From Toxorhynchites rutilus septentrionalis (lineage: Eukaryota > Arthropoda > Insecta > Diptera > Culicidae), in NCBI RefSeq assembly GCF_029784135.1, contig NC_073746.1, positions 108,470,661 through 108,534,660 on the forward strand: a DNA stretch of 64,000 nucleotides, read 5' to 3'. The notes under the pieces are model-generated. The model did no database searches. It saw nothing but the letters and a program-made list of their open reading frames with translations, and had not been told where the DNA came from. Positions 22,109-35,013 of the stretch are shown here, one piece after another. Both the position numbers and the translations under genes were made by a program. Each line of letters opens with the position of its first letter. The first letter of the stretch is position 1.

Positions 22109-23062
22109 TAGATAAATCTTTACTGACTGTCACTTTAAACGAGACGAATGAAAGGTCATCCAGACTTTTCCCACGAGGAACGAGCTCGGTGACTTTGATC
22201 AACGAAGTGTCCACATTTGCAATTTCATGAATGTATTGCTTTACGTAACATTCTTTCTGATCAGGAGTAAACGGAGTTATGTAGAAAGCGATCATATCGT
22301 CGGACGGTCCAGCTTTAGCGACACTTAAAGTACCACTATTACTTCATGCAACATTGTTACCATTTTGAGTTTTACCATCGTGCAAAATATTCTGACCGAA
22401 AATGACAGAATTGGTTTGATTACCGTTACGTTCAGATCGAGCGAGGGACGATTTATTCGAGTTAAGCGCAGCCGGTGTAGATGCAGTCGCGTGAGATATG
22501 GTGCTGGACTGCTGGTTCGATAAAATATGCACTCGCCTGTTACCCACAACGAGTTTTTCAGATTGTTGTCCTACTGAATTATTGACTTCGTCTAAATCCT
22601 CGAAAAAGGATGACTCATCACAGGATCTCGACCGATTGATAGGATCTATGGTATCATCGAGATTCAACTGATCGATGTTCTGATGAAAAGTCGATTTTTC
22701 TAGCGTTTGGTTGTTTAGCTTGCCTTGCTGTTTGGAACCATAGAGCGTTTTGTTAATGGTTCGAAGATTATCGCCATAATTGCCCAAGCGCGTATCCATG
22801 GAGTCAGTACGTATGAGCAACTCTCGTAAGACTTTGATAATTATTTTCTCATGATTAAACACAGAAGGGTTTAAGTCCAGTCGGCAAGAATCGCAAAACC
22901 AGAGCAGTCCAACTTTCGCTGAACATGCTGAATATTGCAGTTTTGATAAGCCAACACAGGATGAAAGATGAGGCCACATGAGCCACTACAATTTATTACC
23001 CGGCCAGAGCTTAGAGATCGTGAACAGACTTGGCACGAATCCATATTAGAAGGAGATCGCAA
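22009..23062 (-). pseudogene. Non-LTR ORF1 with PHD-type zinc finger, broken
   Basis: Three consecutive frames together give an ORF1 protein, the nucleic-acid-binding partner of ORF2. Frame one (23062-22871) starts MDSCQVCSRSL and carries the first Cys/His pairs of a PHD finger. Frame two (22979-22344) continues with WFCDSCRLDLNP, the end of the finger, then a polar linker with IRTDSMDTRLGNY. Frame three (22295 to about 22009) gives the C-terminal domain, with IAFYITPFTPDQ, SFKVTV and WPEGVTVRAFEF. Similar C-terminal motifs are known in insect ORF1 proteins of this type. At least two frameshifts separate the parts. Confidence 0.8.
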
Positions 23063-23539
23063 AATCAGTTGTGATTACAACAGTTACAAAGTGTCCTTAA
23101 ACGACGGTAATAATCAAACGCCTACCGTTATACAGCACGCAGATGAACGTAAAGCTTTCAAGCTATTTGTTTTACTTCGAGCGAGAGATGACGAAGAACG
23201 AACAAGAGCGATCGATGGCGGTGTCAGAATGATCAAATGTGCAAAACACAAATCACAAAAACACTAATACACAACACTGTGATATGTGGAAAAGCACCGG
23301 AATGATATAATGCCGGCTTTTTATTGTTCGTACAACATGTAATATTAAACAACACGGAAAACAGTCTTAATTAGCGAATGATTACTGGGACGAAAAAAAC
23401 ATAAACAATCGGTGTGCGAGTGTGCGAGTGTATCAAATTAAAGGGAATGAGCCAGTCTCAAATTCTCACTTTTCACGAAAATTTGAGAACCACCATATCG
23501 GTATGACATGGAATGGCTGTATTAAAAATACTAAAATTT

Positions 23540-24215
23540 GAAAAAAAAATGCTGAAGAAAAATATTCTGAAAATTAAAATTCATTTTTCGAAAAAATGTA
23601 TTGCTTTGAAATTCTCAAAAAAATATGAATAGCGCATACGATTTCCAACAAGTAATCCATACATCAGAAGTAGGGCACTTTTACAGGGAAACAGTTTTTC
23701 TAACAACAACTTTTTCATGTTTTCTTCGAAAAAAATACTACTAGTCCTAATTTAGTTTAAAGTCAAGATAGCGATCCAGCGCATTTGACAAAGTTTTAGA
23801 TCTTGTCATAATATGAACTTTTGTTGCAGACATTAACTTTCTATCTTTTATGGTTCCTGGAATACATGGCATTTTTGGATGGAGACTCCTGAAAAAGTAT
23901 GTTTTACTCATAACATTTTTGTTTGTAAATTCCTCGCGTTTGACATGTTCATGACATATTTTAAAACATAAAAAAGTTTGCAGAACATGTAGATCGCGAT
24001 AATTTATACATTTTTTATATATTTTCTGTTATGAGTTAAACATTAATGGCAATTTAAAAAAATATGAAAAAGTTGTAGTTGGAAAAGCTCTTTCCCTGTA
24101 AAAGTACCCATCTTCCGATGTATGGGTGACTTGTTAGAAATTGTAAGGTCTATTCATATCTATTTTTAACATATTTTTCGAGAAAAATGAATGTTAGTTT
24201 TCAGTTAGTGTTCGA
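23540..24215. repeat. Foldback element, same family as 43550-46480
   Basis: 23640-23740 (TTCCAACAAGTAATCCATAC... GGGCACTTTTACAGGGAAA) and 24060-24160 (TTTCCCTGTAAAAGTACCCA... GACTTGTTAGAAATTGTAAG) are inverted copies. The loop contains TTTAAAGTCAAGATAGCGAT and GTTTGACATGTTC. The same arms and loop recur four times at 43550-46480. Confidence 0.75.
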
Positions 24216-27200
24216 ATCACACATTAATGTTCATAAAATGTTTTTTTTTATTCCATTTGTTTATTTTAGGCTCATTATCATTTAGCTGTAACAGAGCCGA
24301 ATTTTAATCGTGTACATGTCACATGTTTATCATATCTATAAATAGAACAATACACAGTTGCCATTTTTCGGCGTAAGAATATTTCTTCTACACCATTGCG
24401 TATGGTACATTTACACAGTAGCCATTCAGGCGTAAGAGTATTCCTTCTGTTCTTCCATTATCCAGTTAGACCACCTGACAGCGGAGACAGTTGATATGAT
24501 CATTGATGAGTTATTAATAGAACAGCAGCCCGATGTTTCTTCAGAAGCAGAGCAGTTGTATGGATGAATCGATCTTATTTCGACCGTGGATCGATCTCCA
24601 TCGCTGATGATTGTTGCGTGGACGTAGTTATTCTGTAACAATACAAAGATGGTCAATGAGGGCCCTGAGTTTTGAACATTGTATGAAATTAGAATTTATA
24701 ATTTCGCAAGCGATTGTAGAACAAAAAACAGCCCGATGTACCTAAAACATTTCCCGATCCGAAACGGATTTCAAATTTCAACAATAAGCAACATTGTAAT
24801 CGCGAACTGTGAACCACATTTGCGTGCCAAGCTGTGAAGCCTACTGCTAATCCGTTTAATGCTTGAAAACTCTGCTGAGTTATGAGCCGCCGTCAAAACT
24901 TTACAAGCCTCTTCCGACACGCAGAGAATGCACTGCCACTGCCAGAGTAACAAATCATTCCAACCTAACGCTTCACTAAACGCTACCTCGATTGCTGTTC
25001 GCGACCAATTGTGATGTGGTGAATAATTACTTCCCCACCAGACAGCAACGCTCTGCTGGTAATTGATTTATCATTATTGCAACAAATTAGCCATAGCCTG
25101 CGAGCGGGAGAGAGAGAGAGAGTGCGAGAAGAAGGGCACAGATGATTGACAGAGATTGATGATATTGCGATACAAGGCTCGGAAATCGATTACCATGTTT
25201 CAAGGCGTTCGAATTGAATCGCAGGATAATGTCCTGGAAAATCGAATGGATCATCCGTCAATAATCGCCGTTTGTTTGTTCGAGCACTAGAAATAAAATT
25301 CAAAACTCATCAGTATTCTGTCCACTACAAAGTGTACATATTTAGGTACAATCAAATTATAAAAATCGAGTGCCAATGTCAATATGCCATTGAGCATCAT
25401 GGATGCAATGACGGTGATGGCCGAAAGTGGCATTTGACAACCAATGTGGAAAAATTGATAAAATGGTGATGGTGTTTATCTGTGTGTCGTGTGCAATGCA
25501 GCACCATTGAAGGTTAAAATTCTGTTGGATGATTTTAGTTGATTTAGTGACATAAACATTTGTTTTCACTGAACATCAAACATTCCGATTGGCCATTTAT
25601 ATCCAAAAAACATTTCCGATAATGAGTGCAAATATTTCATTTCAAATTTATTCATTTGAAAATTTATTACCCAAAAATTAAACTTTGTTTATGCTGGTAC
25701 GAACTCAAATTCCTGATTTATGATTGAAAAAATACTTTTTTTCTCGTTGATACGTTGTTCCTAGTAATAATATTACACAAATCGTAAGAACTTCATATTT
25801 GTAGTCAAATATAGGAGGAATGTTTTAAGTTTTGAAAGATGAACTGGAAGCCGAGGAAACGAAAATTCCAAAATAACTGTCATCCTCCATCAATCAATAA
25901 GAGTTGAAACAGTTGCTATGAAGACAGTCTCAACAACGCTTTGAAATTAAATTCCCACTGACCTCGCGCTGTGTGATCGAAAAAGGTCCTCCATCATAAT
26001 TCATAATTCATTAACCGATTACAATTTGGCAGCGACTCAGTTCGGAACAATCGGATCACATGCTGGCTCGTGCAATCGAAATCGGTCGAGTCTCCTCTGA
26101 CGCAAATGACCTTGTGTCTTCAATTAGGAATGTCGTGCCATCGTGTCACAGGCACAACTACACCGTCACGGCAGGGATGCTGCTTCGATCCAACGTTTTG
26201 AAAATTGGACCAGATCCAGGATGTCACCTTCGGGAGACCCCTCTCCGTGGTCATAACCACCCTCCCCATTGTAGATTTAACTAGATCGATCATTTTACTA
26301 AAATCAGGAGTTAAATTCGATATAGTCGGCGGGTCGGTTGGCAAAGAGATGGCCCGATAATGAGTTTCCCGTATGGCGACCCGGTGTAAATTGTACCACC
26401 AAAGCGTTGGCAGGAGTTTTGCAGACGGAAGCTCGAAGCACGATAGAGAAACGGAAGTTTTAGAAATGAACATCACTTTCAATCAACTCTATCTTCCACC
26501 CGGTGTTCGGTGTGCGACCTGTGCCAGCCATGACCCGATTTTGGCTAGTGTTTTCACTCTTCCGATGGCTGACCGAAGGGGTTGATCCGTTGTATCGACG
26601 AACAACGTTCGCACGTGGTGTGTCGCCTTCGAACAATTGCCAAGAAATTTTCCGCTGACCAAGGTCTCCCAACGTTTATTCTATAAATGGGATTACGGAT
26701 AATTGATGAATTGTTCACAGCTACGCGGGGGCAGCAAAACCGGCGCACATTGTGATCTGGAGGATTAATGAAGCATTAGATGCACAAGCCACACAACCAC
26801 AGAGCCTGGTGTGCCTCCAGAGGAATTGGCGGTTGAATAGAATTTGTGGGAAAGAGATTTCAGCCAATTAAAAACATTGAACAAATAGACAAATTTGTGT
26901 ATTGTGACAACAGTGCGACATTTGTTGAACTAGAATGTGATTTTGATCGCGAACGAGAAGGCGTTCTCGAAACACTTATGATAGGTTAACATTTATTTTT
27001 TGTACAGTAAATTGGAGTAAATTTTTCACACTTGAATAGGAAAAAAATCCCGAATGCACGGAAAAAGGCGGAATTGATTAATTTTATGAGTAAAACTAGT
27101 TGACTTGGCTGTTATGACATATAAATCATTTCTAGTGAATGTTTTGGTTAATGAATAAACAAATACTAGTTAATTGTAAGTGTGTTTAAATTTTTAACGA

Positions 27201-27546
27201 ACTATAAAATTTATCGAATCTATATATATACAGCCATTCCATGTCAAAACTGACCTTTTTTGAAAAAATACCAGAGTTGCACAAAATGTTAATTTTGGTT
27301 TCGTTATCAATGATTGTATTTGTTTTTTATAGTTTTCATGGTCTCGGGACCAAAGGCACTATATTTTTGTTATATTTTTTTTTTTTTGGAAAGCTGAGAT
27401 TTTTTTACACAACATCTCGAAACCAGATAGGCGTTTTTTTGTTTTTAAGCTATGATTTTTCAAAGTTAACCGTAATTATTTCGTAATATTATTAATTGTG
27501 TTTATTATATATATTATTTAATTCTTAATTGTATTTATTATTTATA
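24216..27546. other. Unique DNA, no gene recognised
   Basis: Mostly single-copy sequence. 24800-25260 and 25960-26800 are GC-richer. A GA-repeat (GAGAGAGAGAGAGAGTGCGAG) lies near 25111-25131, which in insects could bind GAGA-type factors. Frames at 26060-26482 are short and unsupported. This could be intron or intergenic DNA of a host gene outside the window. Confidence 0.35.
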
Positions 27547-28459
27547 GCCACCCCCTTCTCTAAAGGGGGGCTACCATACAAATGAAACAGAAATTTCTGC
27601 ATTTCTCAAGAATTAATCAAGCAAATGGAACCAAATTTGGCATATGGAGGTTTTAAGGAGCAACAAATGTTTTTATTGTAGTTTGACACTCCTTTCTCCT
27701 CTCTAAAGAAAAGGAGGAGAGGGTGATGAACAACTCGAGAACTAATCAAACAAATGGAATTAAACTTAGCATATAGAGGTTTTAGGGATCGGTAAACGTT
27801 TCTATGGTGGTTCGACACTCCACCTTCCTCTCTAAGAGGAGGAAACACAAATTTCTGTATAACTCTGAAAATAATCAATCAAATGGAGCCGAATTTGGCA
27901 TGTGAAGGTTTTTGAATCTGAGAAATGTTTATATGATGGTATGACACCCCTCCCTCCTCTTAAAAGGAGAGAGGGTCCCGTAAAAATAATACACATATTT
28001 CAACCAAACATGACAATTGTTTTTTTTTAATGTGATGAAACGCACTCCTATATCGCACTCCTATATCTATACTCCTATATCTTCTGTATAAATAAAAATG
28101 GATCACCAAATGTGTTGATAAGGGCAAAAATCGAGAAAGGAATCGTCCGATTTAGGGCTGTCTTTATTCTATCATATTTTCTGTATCAAACATTTATCCC
28201 ATGGAACGGAGAAACATGTTCTTGAAAATCTTGAAAAATCTTGAACGAGAATTATGTCTGAAAATAATCTGATATTATAATGACGAGTTTTGGTAGAAGT
28301 ACTAGGAATTTTATAGTAAAAGGTATTTTGTAAGCGTAGATTAGAAAATCAATCAATTAACAGTTCTGCGATTGGATCTATGAACGTGCGCTCAGTAAAA
28401 AAAAACGTGAATGTGATAACGAAAAATAAATTTGGGACGAAGTTTGTCGGGTCAGCTAG
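27547..28459 (+). mobile_element. Helitron-like element, second copy, composite
   Basis: It has the same ~120-base internal units as 3837-4692 (AATGAAACAGAAATTTCTGCA, CTATGGTGGTTCGACACTCC) and the same 3' end, GACGAAGTTTGTCGGGTCAGCTAG. At 28080 a different 5'-like start appears (CTGTATAAATAAAAATGGATCACCAAATG). The copy may therefore be two related elements fused or nested and sharing one 3' terminus. The 5' (TCTG)n start is missing. Confidence 0.5.
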
Positions 28460-29680
28460 TGTTATTCATAAAATAGAATTGATGAAACGATTTGAATGAA
28501 AGTGTGTTTGATATAAGGTTCAAAAATAATATATTTTTGTCGTTTAGTAGAACAATCAAACAAAGGAAATCAATAATTTCGCTTAATTGCTATCTCGTTG
28601 ATGCAAAATAAGCGTCTACGATTTTCAAGATGGACGGTTATTAGTTACTAGTTACTAGGACGGTTAAATCTATAACTGCTGGATCTCGTTCATGGATTGG
28701 GAGACCGAAGATACACCAGACAACTTCATTGGAGCTGATTGTCATTCAATCAAGGAGTATTTACATCGGTATTCTGAATTCGAAGCATAGCCATCTTGCT
28801 TTCATTAAGGGAAATGAGGAAACCTAATATATCCGAACCAATACGGTCTAAATGAAAAAAGTCACTTTGAACACTGAGCTACACTTGTTTTCTCTCAGTC
28901 AATAATGTTTAATCATTATATCAAGCTTCATCAAGCGGGGTGATTTGTTCCAGTGTGTGTTTCATCGAAAACAAACATACTTATGTTTATGTAAAGTATT
29001 TTGGGATAATGTTACAATCAGTAACAGTGTTTTGGAATCGATACCAGGTGTCTTGGCCAGATTCCAGAACAGAAAAATTGCATTGAGACCATTTTGAATT
29101 CTACATGAATCTTTTGACTGTTGTTCGAGCATTTTCAAACACTTTCGATGCTTGGTCAAAGAAAATCCGCCCTTGATGGCCTGTGTTACTTTTTCAAGCT
29201 ACTCCTTCTTCCAACGTTGTCTGTCCATCCTTTTTTGTAATTCCACGACATCTGGAATCAATTAGATCAAATAAAGGCATCAAACCTGTATGACCAATTC
29301 ACCCCACAGAAACGTGTCCATGTCTCCCCACACAACATTCAAAAATTTAAATACAATTAATTTCATTCATTGTTATCGAACTTACAGTTTCGCTGCATCA
29401 AATTGTTCCTACTCTGTAAGCGAACAGAACTATACTGCATAATACACGAAAAGTTTATTCAATCAGCGGGAAAAAAACCTTCAAACCACGAATGAAAAAT
29501 TCACATTTTCTGACAATGAAAGTACTTGCTGTGTTCATGCTGCCGTTTCCATCTACTTGTGAAATTTTACCAAAGTTTTTTACGTTAGGTACATACGGTT
29601 CAACAATAGAAGGAGATGACATTATAAAAAATCCAAGTTGAACCGTACTTTTTGAGATATAGGAAATACAAATGTATTTA
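28460..29680. other. Unique AT-rich DNA, nothing recognised
   Basis: No element ends, RNA genes or supported coding sequence seen. The frame at 28962-29159 on the minus strand matches no family I know. Confidence 0.4.
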
Positions 29681-29885
29681 ACAGTTCGGCTGAAAAGTTC
29701 ATAAGGTTGACGTCTAAATAGCACCTCTTGCAAAAATCTACTTGGCTATCACAAATCACCTTCTTTCAATGGATACGTGTCAAAATTTGACAGCAATCGG
29801 TCGATTGGTTCGTGAGTTTTAGCATTGAGAGTGAAGCAACTTTTGTTGTAGTGAAAAAAAAAGAAAAATCACAAATCAATGAAAA
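29681..29885 (+). mobile_element. Mariner 5' end fragment
   Basis: ACAGTTCGGCTGAAAAGTTC begins directly after TA and continues parallel to the mariner-derived element at 33267 for about 200 bases (CGATTGGTTCGTGAGTT, GCATTGAGAGTGAAGC), then stops matching. The 3' part and right terminus are absent. Confidence 0.75.
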
Positions 29886-30227
29886 AATATGCATTTGAAA
29901 CCTATTAATTTTTTGTTTAATTATTCGTGGGTGCTCTATAGAGTAATTCCGTCCTAAAAATGCAGATTTTGAAAACTAGTATTTTTGATTCGAATGAATG
30001 TTTGTATTCCGTTTGGGTTGGAGGAAATATGAGTTTTCCACAGTATTTGAGAATTTTTTGACTCAAGTGTAACTTTTGAAAAAGGCGTATCGAAGAGAAA
30101 TCGAGTCGTACCGAAATAGTGTCTTCGAAAGAGTTATAGAGTATTAATGTTTAAACGTGAGAAAAATATACACTGAGAAAAAAATTAGTATTTTTTTTAA
30201 TTAAAAAAAATTTGTTTGCAATATGCT

Positions 30228-30352
30228 ATAATATATTTTTTTAAATTTTCTACATGACTTCTATTTTATATAAAACAAAATAAAAATTAAAAATACATTT
30301 TATTTTGTTTCATATAAAATAGAAGTCATGTAGAAAATTTAAGAAAAATATT
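30228..30352. repeat. Hairpin element, ~55-base arms
   Basis: 30228-30283 and 30298-30352 are inverted copies (TTCTACATGACTTCTATTTTATA in both) around a ~14-base AT-rich loop. It may be a small MITE. Confidence 0.8.
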
Positions 30353-30514
30353 CAAGATGATACAACTATTTTTGACGAACTTTGTGCAACATCGAGTTTT
30401 TATATTTTTATTCTCAAAACTTCGATTTTTTGTATGTTAACAATCATTTTTAACCAAAAATTATGAATCCAGATGTGATTTGAAATAAAAAAGCTCATTA
30501 TAAAGCTCCTTCTA

Positions 30515-30767
30515 GTGCTCCCGTGGCCGAGTGGTTAGCGTCACAGCTAACCTGCCGGGGGTTCGGGTTCGATTCCTGTTCTGGACAGGGGAATTTTTCG
30601 TCAAAGAAATTTGCTCCGTCTTGCACTGTGCTCGCGCGTATTCTAGAACTTGCCACGCAGAATACATTCAAGGCGTGTTATCCGGCACAGATATCTCAAC
30701 TAAGTACTAGTAGGGACGGCAGAGTTCCGCTAGGAACGTTGGTGCCATTTAAGAAAATTTAAGAAAT
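30515..30767 (+). mobile_element. tRNA-derived SINE, family 1
   Basis: Full-length relative of 6240-6511 with A-box TGGCCGAGTGG and B-box GGTTCGATTCC. The 9-base target duplication CTCCTTCTA lies at 30506-30514 and 30768-30776. A short deletion removes the AAAAATGACGCAAG part of the body. Confidence 0.9.
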
Positions 30768-30776
30768 CTCCTTCTA

Positions 30777-33266
30777 AATGCAGCCAGAATTTGTGTACTC
30801 AATTGTACTCAATTACAATTGAATTTCTGCGTATGCATACTAAATCGCCTTCAAAATACATAAAAACTGTCAAAATTCGAATGCATCTCTTCCGTACTTC
30901 TCATCGTTCTTCTATAAGACCCATTCCACAGCCAACATTATTTTCTTCCATAACATACCCAATAAATTAATTGGAAGGTTCCATCATTCAACCTGGGCTG
31001 CCAAGATATAGCACCATTTCTCTTCGCGCCAAACCGTGAATGGGAGCGATAAAAATAAATAAGCATTCATCCCCACCATCACAACCACCCATCGGTGAAA
31101 GGTTGGAAACGTTCGATCGTTCTGTTTGCCTGCTCCTTTTTTGTGGACATATTGTTCGGGGAGAAAAGGTTCGCTGAAAACGTGGAAATTGTGCTCAGTC
31201 AGAGAGAATTTTTATAAAGCGGCGCACGGGTGGTGACATTACATTGTGTTCTGGAGTGGGTGAAAATGGGGCCTAGATTCAATCAGCTGACGCTGTAGAT
31301 TCAATGTCAATTAAGGTATGGGTGCGTTTGGTAGTTTTTTTTGCATAAATTTTGGTTTGTATGCAATGATTATTTTAGAAAAAAAATGTTTTCAGAATCT
31401 TTCTTCAAGTTTAATTTATTCAAACCAAATATATTCGCTTCTTTTCTGTCGTGGTAATGAAGCGGCCCGACCCCTCCAAACATTGATGTAGAAATGCTTG
31501 GAGAACACCTCACCAAACCATTCTTCATATTTCATTATACACTGCGTTTCACAACAATTTTTTTCTGACTTTCCAAAGATATGTAGGAAGTCGGTTGAAT
31601 CGAAGTATATAGTGTAGAATACAATAACTATCTTCATTCATAAGACTGGCCATTTCAACTTTATTGTTGTGTTCAGGCACGAAACATTCAAAAAACTAAA
31701 ATTCCAGTGTTTCATAACTATGGAACCAAATGGAAAAACTCTCACTCCTTTACAAAAGTAACGTCAATTTCACATGAATTGCGACATGTTTCTAATTCGT
31801 AGGTCATCTTTAGTTCTGAATCAGTTCGAATAACCCATTCGGGGTGGTTAAGACCATGCCGCGCTATGTTGTAATGTGTATCTCGTTCTATGCAGAGGAT
31901 ACCGCTCGTTTAAGCTCTTCAAATGACTCATACTGCTTGTAAGCTGCATCTACTATTCGTACGATCACTCCTCATAAGTTCCTGACAGGGTTTTGATTTG
32001 GTAAACAAGTTGACCAGTCCAGAATCAGAAACCTCTATTCATTAAACCATGCCATAACCTTTCGAATTTTATGAATTGATGCCAAATTACCCAATTATCA
32101 CATTGTTTTAATGATTCTGAAGTTCTTCGTTGCACTTCTAACTGTACAAGTGAGCAAGAGCCGGAAAGAATGGGCCCGAAGCGGAGGACATGCTGACGAT
32201 GATATGAGCTACTGTTTTCTTCATGAAGTTCAGAAGACGAAGAATCACTATTCTTCAGATAACTTTACAGGCACAGCACGTGAGTGAAGTAAGGTGTGAG
32301 CGATAATAAGCAATGTCTTATTTACCATTCTAAGAAAGGTGACTTTGACTCTCGAGTCGCGGTATTTCGGAGTCGTTTAGAGTCAGAAAGTTTTCCAGTT
32401 AATCTCTCGATTTTTTTTTCGTGTGAATGTGGTAAGACATAGTAATTCTTCGTCTGGATGCTGTGGAGGATGACGTTTGACCGTGTGAGAAACCTTTCGT
32501 GTCGTTTTTATCGTGCACACCTTTCTGGTGAGCTAGAGTTAGGTTTGTCCTTGGAATGATCTTGCTGGCTGCATTGTGCATAAAGTAATTCTAAGGAGTT
32601 CTATGACATCGTTAGGATTGTTATTCAGTTTCTCATCGATTAGGCTCTGGAAAAGATTCCAATTCGCCTCGACATATTTCCAGCATAATTTTCGAGAAGC
32701 TTCTGAAGGAAATTAGCTGAGACTAATCAGGATTGGAAGTGGTTGCTACCCAGAGATTCATTTGCTTTTTTTTCTAGCGGAATCTAATGACCAGGCCATT
32801 AAACCGTCCAGAAAATTATATATTTTATCGCTAGTATACATCCTAGAGTTAACTTGTGCGCATTGTAGGAAGCCGTTTTACTTGAAGTGTGTTGGGATGT
32901 CAACGTTGCATCATAAATCGTTGGGGAAATTATCTGGAGTCCAGCATTTCGAAATTCGCCGTTCGATCTCGATAGGTCGACAATAAATTCTACTCTGAAC
33001 CTGATCTTGACCCGCCTATCATCAATTCTACGTCTAAATAGGGGCCAAATCGATTTCACTTGTACCCTCTGCCATAATCTAAACGACCTCAAACGACGAA
33101 CAGGCAGGTACACACCAGAACCTCGCCCTTTACAATCCGCTCCCGTATTCGTATCATTTATCGGAAACGCAAATAATATCTTCGAAACGAAATAAGGCCG
33201 TACAAACAGCCCATCCTAATGAAATGTTCAATCATTTAAATCCACAGTTTTGCACAGTTTTTACTA
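30777..33266. other. Unique DNA, no gene recognised
   Basis: Single-copy within the window with moderate GC. No family is recognised in its short frames. 32800-33200 has overlapping open frames on both strands (32799-33113 minus, 32762-32986 and 33007-33195 plus), but none shows conserved motifs. The words GCTGCATTGTGCATAAAG and similar carry no clear signal. Confidence 0.35.
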
Positions 33267-33629
33267 ACAGTTCGGCTGAAAAGTTCATAAGGTTGACGTC
33301 TAGATGGCGCCTCATGCAAAAATCTACTTGACTATCACAAAGCACCATCTTTCAATGGGTACGTGTCAAATTGGCGATTGGTTCGTGAGTTACAGCATTG
33401 AGAGTGAAGCCACTTTTGTTATTGTGAAAGAATCAATCAATGAAAACGATGTCAAAATTGCATGAATTGGGCTTCGAATTGCTTCCGCATCCACCGTATT
33501 CTCAAGATCTGGCCCCCGCGACTAAAAAATGAAATTAAAGACCGATGCAATTATGTTGAATAATAAAATTGAATTTTGCAAAAAAAATAGTTTTACTGTG
33601 TTACCTTATAAACTTTTCAGCCGAACTGT
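33267..33629 (+). mobile_element. Deletion derivative of a DD34D-type mariner
   Basis: It starts ACAGTTCGGCTGAAAAGTTC, ends GAACTTTTCAGCCGAACTGT-like, and has TA on both sides. Inside, a short frame near 33450-33525 reads KLHELGFELLPHPPYSQDLAP, which is the block around the third catalytic Asp of mariner transposases. The rest of the transposase is deleted, leaving 363 bases that could still be moved in trans. Confidence 0.85.
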
Positions 33630-33949
33630 TAATGCAGGAACCAAAACTATGCAATCACACACTGCCGTAGGTTAATTGACAAGCGGGTCTAACCCACTGT
33701 AATGGAACTCAAATGGTGGTACATCACATGTGAAAAGCTCAATTACTATACCTAGAGAAGCGGTGGTGCCAACACCATCGCCAGCAAAACGGTTATTGAC
33801 GATAGTAATAATTGATTCTATTTAAAAGCAATGTAAATCTCACGAAACTGAAGATAACATTGTCAGTAACGTTACTTATGCGCTATGTGAACCCAGTCCA
33901 ATAACGTGCCATCGGCTTGCTCGTAATGTTGAAAATAGACCATTAACAT

Positions 33950-34690
33950 TTGCGTCTTTCATATGTCTTCTAAAATTGAGCATAGTCTTGGCTCAAATTT
34001 TTATATAACTTTGTAGAACAAAGCTTTTTTCTATCTTTAAATATAATCGATTTAGCGCTTTTTTCCCTAATTTACATTAGGGTGACCATGAAAAAGCGGT
34101 TCTCTAACTTTTTCATTTCAAATTCTACATCAAAACTGTCTTCATACGACTTTTAGAGCTTACCAAGACCAACATTTTGCGAACTTGTTAATATCCTAAT
34201 CCTACTCAAAGCTATTGATGGTTTTTTACCCGAAAACTCATGATTTTAATTTTAATTTACTCAAACACAAAAAATAATATAGTTTTGAAAATCACACATC
34301 ATGTAGAGTGAATTTTGTTCTTTGCCGCTAATAAACTTTGTTTATGTTTGCCCCAGAAAGAATGACAAGCAATTGCAGAGTGCGTATTTTTTGGGAAGAA
34401 ATATCAATAACTTTGAGTGAAGTTGAGATATTGACAAATTCTGCATCGCAAAACATTTGTATTAGTAAGCTCTAAAAGTCTTTCGAAGACAGTTTGTATG
34501 TAGAATTTGGGATATAAAAGTTAGAGTATAAAACCCGTTTTTTTTCATGCTGACCCTAACGCAATTTAGAAAAAAAAGGCGCTATATCGATTATTTCAAG
34601 AGATAGAAAAAAAACTTTGTTCTACAAAGATGTCTTAAATAACTGGGACTACAACATTGTCGAACTATGTCATATGTCGCTTTATCATAT
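33950..34690. repeat. Foldback element with ~270-base arms
   Basis: 33962-34245 is repeated inverted at 34385-34680: CTTTGTAGAACAAAGCTTTTTTCTATC against GAAAAAAAACTTTGTTCTACAAAG, TTAGGGTGACCATG against CATGCTGACCCTAA, and AGACTTTTAGAGCTTAC-like blocks. Divergence is moderate. No coding capacity. Confidence 0.7.
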
Positions 34691-34725
34691 GTAACAACTT
34701 TGTCGAAGACAGTTTTTGTCTAGAG

Positions 34726-35013
34726 CAGGGGTTTTCAAATGGTGCTCCGCGGGAAAATGTGCTCCGCGAAGTTATAGCAAATGCTCCCACTTGAAAACTC
34801 ACCTTGGAAAAAAAATCTTCAATTCAATTTCACTGAGAATATAGTGATTTATTTTGTTTTTTGCGGGTTAGATGTCGTGTAACTTATACGCGTAACATAA
34901 AAAAGAGTTGATCTCAGTTGAGTAATGTCAATACAGATAGAATTTATTCTATTGATGAAAAATGCCGTGCTCCATCATATATTTTTGCCATAAAAAAATT
35001 CTGAAAACCCCTG
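34726..35013. mobile_element. hAT-type MITE
   Basis: It begins CAGGGGTTTTCAAA and ends TTCTGAAAACCCCTG. The perfect 8-base target duplication GTCTAGAG lies at 34718-34725 and 35014-35021. At 288 bases it has no coding capacity. The TIR form and 8-base duplication are diagnostic of the hAT superfamily. Confidence 0.92.

Larger units (their letters stand above)
18546..23430 (-). mobile_element. Non-LTR retrotransposon, CR1/jockey-like, broken
   Basis: In the minus direction the order is ORF1 with a PHD-type zinc finger, then ORF2 with an AP-type endonuclease and reverse transcriptase, then a short 3' UTR ending in (TAAA)n at about 18546-18565. No RNase H domain is seen. The PHD finger in ORF1 and the short-repeat tail rather than poly(A) favour the CR1 group, but the clade is uncertain. 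Both frames are interrupted by stops and frameshifts, so this copy cannot be active. The 5' boundary near 23400 is approximate. Confidence 0.85.
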
